Below, one piece after another: positions 1 to 5,080 of a stretch of 5,080 nt of DNA. The notes under the pieces were generated by a model. That model had not been told where the DNA came from and did not search any database. It worked only from the letters and a program-made list of their open reading frames with translations. This DNA is from Rhodospirillales bacterium (GTDB taxonomy: Bacteria > Pseudomonadota > Alphaproteobacteria > Rhodospirillales > JASLLV01): the NCBI GenBank assembly GCA_030754475.1, contig JASMAE010000232.1:1-5080 (forward strand), read 5' to 3'. Numbering within the stretch: the stretch's first letter is position 1; the number at the start of each line of letters is the position of its first letter. The translations under genes and the position numbers were made by a program.

Positions 1-147
1 GTGGTCGAAAAGACGTCGCCGGATATCGGACGCAAGTTGATCACCGATCCCGACAACCAGAAACGATCCTGGCACACGTCCTCGCGTTTCTGGGCCGACT
101 ATCAGGAGGACTACGCGCAGCGATTCGCCGCTTGGCTCGCCAAATAG
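1..147 (+). CDS. Periplasmic substrate-binding protein of PotD-like ABC transporter, C-terminal end (5' partial)
   Basis: The frame is open from the first base and ends at TAG 145-147, giving 48 residues of the C-terminus; the start lies left of the window, so the GTG at position 1 should not be read as a start. The visible tail contains RSWHTSSRFWADYQEDYAQRF and ends in AAWLAK, an amphipathic aromatic-rich helix of the kind that closes the extracellular solute-binding proteins of the spermidine/putrescine class (COG0687). In the family this protein is exported to the periplasm, binds the substrate and hands it to the permease pair. The gene order that follows (ATPase, permease, permease, same strand) supports the call more strongly than the short sequence does. 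The gene is cut off from its partners by a strong hairpin and a 126-base gap. Substrate unknown: polyamine, amino acid or related compounds are all possible. Confidence 0.78.
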   Translation: MVEKTSPDIGRKLITDPDNQKRSWHTSSRFWADYQEDYAQRFAAWLAK

Positions 148-176
148 GGCGCGGGCGCGAAGCTCATCCGACGATA

Positions 177-212
177 CCCCCGGGGAGGAGCCTTCCCCCG
201 GGGGCCGCTTTT
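177..212 (+). terminator. GC-rich hairpin with short T run after the binding-protein gene
   Basis: Nine G/C pairs join 177-185 to 196-204; the stem can grow by a few weaker pairs (A186-T194, G187-T193, G188-C192) around a bulged C195. It is followed by CCGC and TTTT at 209-212. It begins 30 bases after the binding-protein stop codon. The T run is short and offset by four bases, so termination may be partial. In ABC importer operons such a hairpin between binding protein and membrane components commonly stabilises the upstream message and lets only some transcripts continue, giving an excess of binding protein. That role here is inference. Confidence 0.7.
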
Positions 213-261
213 CCGTCCCACCGCCGAAGGTCTCCAAACGGGCGCCTCGCGGCGTGGGGAT

Positions 262-265
262 AGGA
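262..265 (+). promoter_or_regulatory. Ribosome binding site of the 49-codon remnant ORF
   Basis: AGGA at 262-265, within a purine-rich run GGGGATAGGACTGGGA, lies 8 bases before the ATG at 274. This is a better Shine-Dalgarno match than those seen before the two permease genes. It suggests the remnant keeps the original 5' end of a gene, and that the ORF is still translated. No convincing -35/-10 pair is visible between the hairpin and this site. Confidence 0.5.
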
Positions 266-273
266 CTGGGATC

Positions 274-423
274 ATGCCAACGACCGCCGATCCAGCCGCC
301 GAGAACGACGCAATCGTCGTCGGCGCAGGCATTGTGGGAGTCTCCACCCGCGAACGAGACGCGCCGATACGTTGGGCGCCCGGAAAGCCCGGATCGCGCG
401 AACGGGAGAACGCAAACCCGTGA
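274..423 (+). pseudogene. N-terminal remnant of a DadA-type FAD-dependent oxidoreductase (49-codon ORF)
   Basis: The ORF runs from ATG 274 to TGA 421-423. Residues 12-25 read DAIVVGAGIVGVST: a beta strand followed by the dinucleotide-binding GxGxxG motif (Gly17, Gly19, Gly22) and the VST typical of D-amino-acid dehydrogenase-like DAO-family enzymes. In intact relatives a leucine/alanine-rich helix and a second strand ending in Asp or Glu follow. Here similarity stops after Thr25 (position 348), and residues 26-49 are a basic, low-complexity tail with no fold I recognise. An enzyme of about 415 residues is therefore reduced to its first strand and turn, and cannot be catalytic. The octamer CGCGAACG starts at the boundary (349-356) and recurs at 397-404. 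The TGA overlaps the GTG start of the ATPase gene, so translation of this ORF may be coupled to the transporter. A dadA-like gene lies on the opposite strand at the right end of the window. The alternative is a functional leader peptide or chance similarity; I judge remnant most likely. Confidence 0.6.
404..408 (+). promoter_or_regulatory. Ribosome binding site that fixes the ATPase start at GTG 420
   Basis: GGGAG at 404-408 lies 11 bases before GTG 420. The frame stays open upstream to a TTG at 372, but that extension adds 16 basic residues not seen in the family and lacks a comparable site. GTG 420 puts the N-terminus at MNDQEFVRFVEVQK, the normal beginning of this ATPase class. GTG overlaps the preceding TGA as GTGA. 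Confidence 0.6.
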
Positions 424-1511
424 ACGACCAGGAGTTCGTCCGCTTCGTCGAAGTCCAGAAGACCTTCGACGGCGAGACGTTGGTGGTCAAGGACCTCAGC
501 TTCTCCATGCGCAAGGGGGAGTTCTTGACGCTTCTCGGTCCGTCCGGGTCGGGGAAGACGACGACTCTGTTGATGCTGGCTGGCTTTGAGCGCCCGACGG
601 GCGGCGATATCCACCTCGACGGCCAGCCGCTTTCCCGCGTGCCGTCGCACAAGCGCGATCTGGGGATGGTGTTCCAGGACTACGCGCTGTTTCCGCACAT
701 GAACGTCTTCGAGAACGTGGCTTTTCCGCTTGGTATCCGCAAGCTGCCGAAGACGGAGATCGGCACGAAGGTGGCGTCGGTCCTGGAGATCGTGAAGCTC
801 GCGGGTTTCGAGGACCGCCGGCCGAACCAGCTCTCGGGTGGCCAGCAACAGCGCGTGGCGCTGGCCCGGGCCCTGGTGTTCGGGCCCCGGCTGGTGCTGA
901 TGGACGAGCCCTTGGGGGCGCTGGACAAGCAGCTGCGCGAGCAGATGCAGCTCGAGATCAAGCACATCCAGGAGGACCTGGGGATCACGGTCGTTTACGT
1001 GACCCACGACCAGCAGGAAGCGCTGACCATGTCGGACCGCATCGCGGTCTTCAACGAGGGCCGCGTCTACCAGCTCGATACGCCGGACGAGCTTTACGAG
1101 AACCCGCGCAACTCCTTCGTCGCCCAGTTCATCGGCGAAAACAACCGGCTCTCTGGGGCGGTGTCCGGTCTTACCGGCGAGTTGTGCGAGGTCGAGCTCG
1201 ATGGCGGCGGGAGGGTGAAGGCGTTGCCCGTGAACGTCGGTGAAGTCGGCTCGAGGACCCAGCTCTCGGTCCGGCCCGAGCGGGTGGCGATCGACGGCGA
1301 CGTCCGCGAAGACGCCAACCGGTTGGATGCCCGCATAGAGGAGCTGATCTACCAGGGCGACACCACGCGTGTCCGGTTGCGGCTCGCGTGCGGGGTCGAC
1401 GACTTCGTCGTCAAGCTCACCAACACACGCCGCCAAGAACTGCATCCGGTCGGCGCTCCCGTTTCGGTGGTGTTCTCGGCCGAGGACTGCCGGGCTCTCG
1501 ACGAGCCTTGA
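420..1511 (+). CDS. PotA-like ABC transporter ATP-binding protein
   Basis: This 363-residue protein is the cytoplasmic ATPase that powers import through the two downstream permeases. All nucleotide-binding motifs are intact: Walker A GPSGSGKTT at 40-48, Q-loop Gln86 (VFQDYALFPHM), signature LSGGQ at 138-142, Walker B LVLMDE at 158-163 with catalytic Glu163, D-loop GALD at 166-169 and switch His196 (VTHDQQEA). The C-terminal third is a TOBE regulatory domain, marked by SVRPERV from residue 283. Length matches the PotA/UgpC/MalK group (about 350-380). GTG 420 was chosen over TTG 372 because of the ribosome binding site and the family N-terminus. The stop is 20 bases before the next gene. Motif order and operon context point to the spermidine/putrescine subgroup, though Fe3+, thiosulfate and sugar ATPases look similar, so the substrate is an inference. 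Confidence 0.95.
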   Translation: MNDQEFVRFVEVQKTFDGETLVVKDLSFSMRKGEFLTLLGPSGSGKTTTLLMLAGFERPTGGDIHLDGQPLSRVPSHKRDLGMVFQDYALFPHMNVFENVAFPLGIRKLPKTEIGTKVASVLEIVKLAGFEDRRPNQLSGGQQQRVALARALVFGPRLVLMDEPLGALDKQLREQMQLEIKHIQEDLGITVVYVTHDQQEALTMSDRIAVFNEGRVYQLDTPDELYENPRNSFVAQFIGENNRLSGAVSGLTGELCEVELDGGGRVKALPVNVGEVGSRTQLSVRPERVAIDGDVREDANRLDARIEELIYQGDTTRVRLRLACGVDDFVVKLTNTRRQELHPVGAPVSVVFSAEDCRALDEP

Positions 1512-1531
1512 GCAGCGCGCGGTAAACGCCG

Positions 1532-2794
1532 ATGAACGACGCGATCGCCCAAGGGGGGCCGACCGGGTTCGAGACCACCTATCTGAAAAGGCAGCTCAAA
1601 CGCGTCGAGCGCGAGAAGAAACTCGTCGCCTTCGGGCTGATGCTTCCGGCGCTGCTCTACATGGTCGCCAACTTCGTCGTCCCGGTCGGCGTCATCCTTT
1701 TTAAGAGCGTCGACGACCGCGGCGTGAGCACCGTCTTGCACCGCACCTCGGCGGCGATCGCCGATTGGGCGGGTGGCGAATTGCCCGACGAATCCGTTTA
1801 CGCGGCGCTGGTCGCCGACCTCAAGAAATCGGAGCCGGCCAGGACAACCCATATCGCCGCCAAGCGGCTGAACTCGGCCAAGACGGGGTATCAGGCGCTT
1901 CTCAAGCAAACGGCCCGGCGCGTTTCGAAGATGGACGCGATCGCGCCGGGCGCGGCCAAGGAGACGCTGCTCGGCATCGACAAGCGCTGGGCTGATTCGG
2001 CCTATTGGGCGACGATCAAGCGGACCGCGAACCCCGTCACGCCCGTGTACTTACTCTCGGCCGTGGACCTGACCTTGAACGAAGGGGGCGACATCGTCCG
2101 GTCGCCTGAGTACATGCGCGTCTACAACAAGGTCTGGGTGCGAACGTTCTGGATGTCGACGATCATAACCTTGCTGTGCCTCGCGATGGGATACCCGGTG
2201 GCCTATGAGATGGCGCATGCCCGCCCGCGCGTCGCCAATGTCATGATCGTCCTGGTGCTCGTGCCCTTCTGGACCTCGCTCCTCGTGCGCACGACCGCGT
2301 GGGTGGTGCTTTTGCAGAACGAAGGGGTGCTCAACGACTTCGGATTGTGGGCCGGCTGGTGGGCCGAACGCGTCCAACTCATCCACAACCGGTTCGGCGT
2401 CTACGTCGCCATGTCGCACATCCTGCTACCGTTCATGGTGCTGCCGCTTTACGCCATCATGCGCCGGATTCCGCCCGACTACATGCGCGCCGCGAAGTCG
2501 CTCGGCGCCAATCCCCTCGCCGCGTTCCTGAAGGTTTACGTGCCGCTCACCCGTCACGGGGTCGGCGCGGGGGCGCTGTTCGTTTTCATCCTGGCGGCCG
2601 GATTCTACGTCACGCCCGAGCTCGTCGGCGGCAGCCGCGACCAGATGATCAGCTACTTCATCGCGTTCTATGCCGACGAGACCCTGAACTGGGGCGCCGC
2701 GGCGGCGCTGAGCGCGCTGCTGCTCCTTCTCACCGCAGCCATGTTCTTCCTGATGAACGTGCTGTTCGGCATCAACAAGATGAAAATGCAGTAG
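1532..2794 (+). CDS. PotB-like ABC transporter permease with enlarged first periplasmic loop
   Basis: This 420-residue inner-membrane protein is one half of the import channel. Predicted helices lie at about 32-57, 206-226, 234-261, 288-310, 343-362 and 388-413. The cytoplasmic EAA loop that docks on the ATPase is at 319-339, with YMRAAKSLGANP followed by a conserved Pro338; the usual Glu of EAA is Arg here. A lysine/arginine-rich cytoplasmic N-terminus (KRQLKRVEREKK) precedes helix 1. The stretch from 58 to about 200 between helices 1 and 2 is about 140 residues, while PotB of E. coli (275 residues in total) has only a short loop there. The loop is hydrophilic, rich in Lys, Ala and Asp and probably helical, and would face the periplasm where the binding protein docks. 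ATG 1532 is chosen because the charged segment and helix 1 follow; its ribosome binding site is weak, suggesting coupling to the ATPase 20 bases upstream. Related long-loop permeases exist among alphaproteobacteria as far as I recall. Confidence 0.93.
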   Translation: MNDAIAQGGPTGFETTYLKRQLKRVEREKKLVAFGLMLPALLYMVANFVVPVGVILFKSVDDRGVSTVLHRTSAAIADWAGGELPDESVYAALVADLKKSEPARTTHIAAKRLNSAKTGYQALLKQTARRVSKMDAIAPGAAKETLLGIDKRWADSAYWATIKRTANPVTPVYLLSAVDLTLNEGGDIVRSPEYMRVYNKVWVRTFWMSTIITLLCLAMGYPVAYEMAHARPRVANVMIVLVLVPFWTSLLVRTTAWVVLLQNEGVLNDFGLWAGWWAERVQLIHNRFGVYVAMSHILLPFMVLPLYAIMRRIPPDYMRAAKSLGANPLAAFLKVYVPLTRHGVGAGALFVFILAAGFYVTPELVGGSRDQMISYFIAFYADETLNWGAAAALSALLLLLTAAMFFLMNVLFGINKMKMQ

Positions 2795-2803
2795 CGCCGG
2801 ATC

Positions 2804-3628
2804 ATGGTTTTCGACTTCTTCTTCTTCGAACGGCTCTGGACCATAACGCGGCGCGGTTACGTGGTCCTGGTGCTGTTTTTCCTGATCGTACCGATCATCG
2901 CGGTCGTGCCATTGTCGTTCAACGCCGAGCCGTTCTTCACCTACCCCATGCCGGGGCTGTCCTTGCAGTGGTACACTGAGCTGTTCAGCTCGGATTCCTG
3001 GCAGCGGGCGATTCGCGTCAGCTTCACCGTCGGCCTCGCGGTTACGGTCCTGGCTACGTTCCTCGGCACTTTCGCGGCCCTCGGGTTGACCATGGTGAAC
3101 TTCCGCCTCAAGGCCCTGGTCATCGGTCTTCTGGTCTCGCCGATCATGGTACCGCACCTCATCACTGGCGTCGGAATGTTCTTCCTCTACGCCTGGGCGG
3201 GCGTCATCTATACGATTTGGGGGCTGATCCTGGCGCACACGGTGCTTGCGCTGCCGTTCGTCATTCTGACGGTCACCGCCACGCTCGCGAATTTCAACGT
3301 CAACCTGATCCGCGCCGGGGCCAACCTCGGCGCCAACCCGATGCGGGTGTTCTTCAGGATCATATTGCCGCTGATTCTTCCTGGCGTGCTGGCCGGCGCC
3401 GTTCTCGCGTTCGTGGCGTCCTTCGACGAGCTTATTATCGCGATCCTGATATCCGGCGCCGACTACAAGACGATCCCCCGCCAGATGTGGAGCGGTGTGC
3501 GCGAGGAATTCAGCCCCGTGATCACGGCTGCGGCTACCGTGCTGATCGGGTTTTCGATCCTGGTCATGGGTTGCGCCGAAGCGCTTCGCCGCCGGATCAC
3601 GCGCCTTCGCGGCGCGCGCCAATTCTGA
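2804..3628 (+). CDS. PotC-like ABC transporter permease
   Basis: This 274-residue protein is the second half of the import channel, paired with the preceding permease. It has six predicted helices at about 19-38, 73-96, 105-129, 134-158, 190-217 and 238-261. The EAA-type cytoplasmic loop is at about 168-189, with LIRAGANLGANP and ILPLILPG. The segment SFNAEPFFTYP after helix 1 and FDELIIAILISG in the fifth helix region are typical of the PotC group (COG1177), and the length is normal for it. The gene starts only 9 bases after the stop of the previous permease, with a weak CCGGA as the only ribosome binding site, so translation is probably coupled. The N-terminus carries a run of four Phe encoded by repeated TTC, a possible slippage site but in frame here. 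It is the last gene of the operon. Confidence 0.94.
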   Translation: MVFDFFFFERLWTITRRGYVVLVLFFLIVPIIAVVPLSFNAEPFFTYPMPGLSLQWYTELFSSDSWQRAIRVSFTVGLAVTVLATFLGTFAALGLTMVNFRLKALVIGLLVSPIMVPHLITGVGMFFLYAWAGVIYTIWGLILAHTVLALPFVILTVTATLANFNVNLIRAGANLGANPMRVFFRIILPLILPGVLAGAVLAFVASFDELIIAILISGADYKTIPRQMWSGVREEFSPVITAAATVLIGFSILVMGCAEALRRRITRLRGARQF

Positions 3629-3663
3629 TCCATTCGGACGGCCGCGACCGGCGGCTTGCTTCC

Positions 3664-3690
3664 CGCCGCCGACGGCGGCGAAGACCTTTT
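3664..3690 (+). terminator. Possible terminator of the transporter operon
   Basis: An almost perfect palindrome has 8-base arms (3664-3671 and 3673-3680) with one central A; a real hairpin would have about 6 pairs and a 5-base loop. It is followed by AAGACC and TTTT at 3687-3690. It lies 36 bases after the last permease stop codon. A competing stem pairs GGCGGC 3650-3655 with GCCGCC 3665-3670, so two mutually exclusive folds are possible. The T run is short and not immediately adjacent, so the call is tentative. Confidence 0.45.
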
Positions 3691-3726
3691 CGTGGATCTT
3701 TGCCGAGAAGCTCGGGCGCGCGTCGT

Positions 3727-3742
3727 GCGGCATGCGTGCCGC
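3727..3742. repeat. Perfect inverted repeat, 6-base arms with TGCG loop
   Basis: GCGGCA (3727-3732) and TGCCGC (3737-3742) flank the four bases TGCG. The hairpin could form in RNA from either strand, and sits between two convergent genes where a bidirectional stop or a 3' end-stabilising structure is expected. No T run follows on either strand, so it is not called a terminator. Confidence 0.45.
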
Positions 3743-3910
3743 CGGTATCGTCGCCGCGGACGAAGAAGGGGTTTAGGCGTGAACCTCATCCATACAGCAT
3801 TTTCTGGACGAGTCTCGACACCCACCGCGGAGACATCTGCGCCCGCCACCCGTTCGCGATCGGTCTGCGGGCACGCCGCCAGTCCGTCGTCCGCCCGCGT
3901 GGAACCGCGC

Positions 3911-5080
3911 TCAGAACCGGTCCGCCCGGAACGGGGAGATATCGACGCTGGTCGGGCGTCCAGCCGCCATCTCGGCGATCAACTGTCCCGTGACGGCGGC
4001 GAAGGTGAGCCCGAGGTGGCCGTGGCCGAACGCGAACAGGACCGCGGAATGGCGGGGCGAGCGGCCGATCACGGGAAGTGAATCGGGTGTCGCCGGACGG
4101 CACCCCATCCAGCGCGTCGCGCCGTCCGTCTTGAGGCCGGGGATGAGGTCGCAGGCGTTGCCCAGCACGCGGTCCGCGTGGCGATAATCGGGGGCCGCGT
4201 CCGCATGCGCGAACTCGGCGATGCCGCTGACCCGGAGCCCGTGCTCCATGGGCGCGATCGCGACGCCGCGGTCGGCGAAGGCGAGCGGACGGCGGACCGT
4301 AACGCCCGGCTCGGGCATCATCGTGTGGTAGCCCCGCTCCGCCTCGAGCGGGATACGGGATCCGAGCCCGCCGGCGATCGACTTCGACCAGACGCCCGCG
4401 GCGAGGACCAGCCGATCCGCCGCGTGCTCGCCGGCGTCCGTCACGACCCGGGGCCTGCCGTCGCCGCCGATGCTGATCGCCCGCGCCGTCTCGCGAAGCA
4501 ATACGCCCCCCGAACGCACAAAGTGCCGGGCGAAGACCTGAGTCAGGCGAAGCGGGTTAACCGTCCGCCCGTTCCGGGGATAGTACACGGCCGAGCTTGC
4601 GATGGGACCGAGGGCCGGCTCCATCTCGCGCGCCTCGTCGCCCGAAAGCATGGTCATTTCGACGCCGAACCGCCGACGCATTTCGAACTCGAACGCCTCC
4701 CCGGTCAACGGGTCGCGTTTTTCGTAAACCGCTAGCCAGCCCGTGCGCTCGATCAGATCGCCCGCGTCGGCCTCGGCGACGAGCGGCGCGTATGCGTCGA
4801 ACACTCGCGCAAGAAGGCTCGCGCGGGCCGCCGTGATCCGCTCGGCCCGCTCGCGCCCGCTCGCTCGCGCGAAGCGGACGAACCACGGAAGCGCCTTCGG
4901 GAAGTGACTCAAGCGGATCGACAGGGGCTGAGCCGGATCGAAAAGAAGCCGAGGGACCCGCGACAGGATTCCGGGCACGGCGTTCGGCACACAGGACGCG
5001 ATCCCAAGGTTGCCGGCGTTGCCCGACGAGCAGCCTTCACCCGGCGGATCGCGGTCGATCAGGGTGACGCGAAAACCGGT
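3911..5080 (-). CDS. D-amino-acid dehydrogenase-like FAD-dependent oxidoreductase (5' partial)
   Basis: The gene runs leftward from beyond 5080 to its TGA at 3911-3913; 389 residues are visible. They begin within the FAD-binding Rossmann fold: FRVTLIDRDPPGEGCSSGNAG has the second strand ending in the Asp expected to bind the FAD ribose, then the SSGNAG turn characteristic of DadA-type enzymes. The C-terminal FAD-binding part is also present, with MGCRPATPDSLPVIG (visible residues 325-339), GHGHLG (352-357) and a closing VDISPFRADRF. DAO-family enzymes (Pfam DAO) oxidise amino acids or secondary amines to imines, passing electrons to quinone (dehydrogenases) or oxygen (oxidases). Intact DadA proteins are about 415-430 residues, so some 30 residues containing GxGxxG should lie off the right edge. 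The GTG at 4988-4990 is not the true start, because conserved FAD-binding sequence lies upstream of it. The gene converges on the transporter and has its own promoter outside the window. The exact substrate cannot be assigned. Confidence 0.9.
   Translation of the reverse strand, partial: TGFRVTLIDRDPPGEGCSSGNAGNLGIASCVPNAVPGILSRVPRLLFDPAQPLSIRLSHFPKALPWFVRFARASGRERAERITAARASLLARVFDAYAPLVAEADAGDLIERTGWLAVYEKRDPLTGEAFEFEMRRRFGVEMTMLSGDEAREMEPALGPIASSAVYYPRNGRTVNPLRLTQVFARHFVRSGGVLLRETARAISIGGDGRPRVVTDAGEHAADRLVLAAGVWSKSIAGGLGSRIPLEAERGYHTMMPEPGVTVRRPLAFADRGVAIAPMEHGLRVSGIAEFAHADAAPDYRHADRVLGNACDLIPGLKTDGATRWMGCRPATPDSLPVIGRSPRHSAVLFAFGHGHLGLTFAAVTGQLIAEMAAGRPTSVDISPFRADRF

Larger units (their letters stand above)
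3629..3910. other. Non-coding gap between convergent genes
   Basis: These 282 bases separate the end of the permease operon from the 3' end of the oxidoreductase on the other strand. No frame here has family-like sequence. The open frames that cross it are arginine/proline-rich and run antisense into the flanking genes. The left half (3650-3742) carries three GC-rich inverted repeats, described separately. The right half has a purine-rich AGAAGGGG before a GTG at 3779, but the frame that follows is not convincing. No T run suited to ending the minus-strand transcript was found next to a stem. Confidence 0.6.

Noticed and set aside
205..273. Promoter for the ATPase/permease genes
   Set aside because: No pair of -35 and -10 hexamers at reasonable spacing could be supported by eye; alphaproteobacterial promoters are weakly conserved, so absence is not proof.
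349..404. CGCGAACG direct repeat (349-356 and 397-404) as a target-site duplication of a mobile element
   Set aside because: The 40 bases between the copies are too short for an element and show no terminal inverted repeats; an 8-base repeat of this composition is easily found by chance in such DNA.
372..419. Upstream TTG start giving the ATPase 16 extra residues
   Set aside because: The added residues are basic and unlike the family N-terminus, and the better ribosome binding site serves GTG 420.
111..1445. 444-codon open frame on the minus strand opposite the ATPase gene
   Set aside because: It is the reverse-strand shadow of an ATPase whose every motif is intact; the product has no recognisable domain and covers the end of the binding-protein gene and the terminator.
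2426..3733. Long 435-codon open frame on the minus strand opposite both permease genes
   Set aside because: Its product is a run of Arg, Asp, Glu, His and Gln with no hydrophobic core, the usual mirror of membrane-protein genes in GC-rich DNA. The plus-strand frames are clear family members.
3779..4081. Small plus-strand ORF starting at GTG 3779 behind AGAAGGGG
   Set aside because: The ribosome binding site is tempting, but the product is low-complexity (Arg, Ser, Pro, Glu) and more than half of it runs antisense through the conserved C-terminus of the oxidoreductase.
4988..4990. GTG as the start of the oxidoreductase gene
   Set aside because: The same frame continues upstream to the window edge with conserved FAD-binding residues (LIDRD, SSGNAG), so the gene is truncated by the window and starts beyond it.

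Overview
The window looks like a piece of chromosome from a GC-rich proteobacterium. An alphaproteobacterium is most likely, judging by strong G/C preference at third codon positions and the overall look of the transporter proteins; this is an inference, as there is no rRNA or other marker gene. Almost all of it is coding and four of the five substantial genes form one pathway: an ABC importer of the spermidine/putrescine (PotABCD-like, COG0687/3842/1176/1177) class.

Layout, left to right. Positions 1-147 (+) hold the last 48 codons of the periplasmic substrate-binding protein. A very GC-rich hairpin followed by TTTT (177-212) sits just after it. Positions 274-423 (+) hold a 49-codon ORF whose first 25 residues are a textbook N-terminus of a DadA-type FAD oxidoreductase (GAGIVG Rossmann motif) and whose remainder has no such similarity: a gene remnant, with a good ribosome binding site, whose TGA overlaps the GTG start of the next gene. 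Then come the ATPase (420-1511), the first permease (1532-2794, with an unusually large loop after its first membrane helix) and the second permease (2804-3628), tightly packed and surely co-transcribed. A 282-base gap (3629-3910) with several hairpins separates the transporter from a convergent gene on the minus strand (3911 to beyond 5080), a D-amino-acid dehydrogenase-like FAD oxidoreductase whose N-terminus lies off the right edge.

How the genes work together: the binding protein captures a substrate in the periplasm (a polyamine, an amino-acid-like compound or a similar small cationic or zwitterionic molecule; the exact substrate cannot be read from sequence), the two permeases form the channel, and the ATPase drives uptake. 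The neighbouring oxidoreductase may deaminate an amine or amino acid delivered by the transporter, but it is on the opposite strand and so not in the same operon.

The most unusual point is that the dadA-like remnant at the left (+) and the dadA-like gene at the right (-) are oppositely oriented and flank the ATPase and permease genes. The remnant covers almost exactly the part of the protein that is cut off by the right edge. This suggests a past duplication or inversion, or conceivably an inversion that remains possible. I see no CRISPR array, tRNA, rRNA, insertion sequence or phage gene, and no evidence for a wholly new system.
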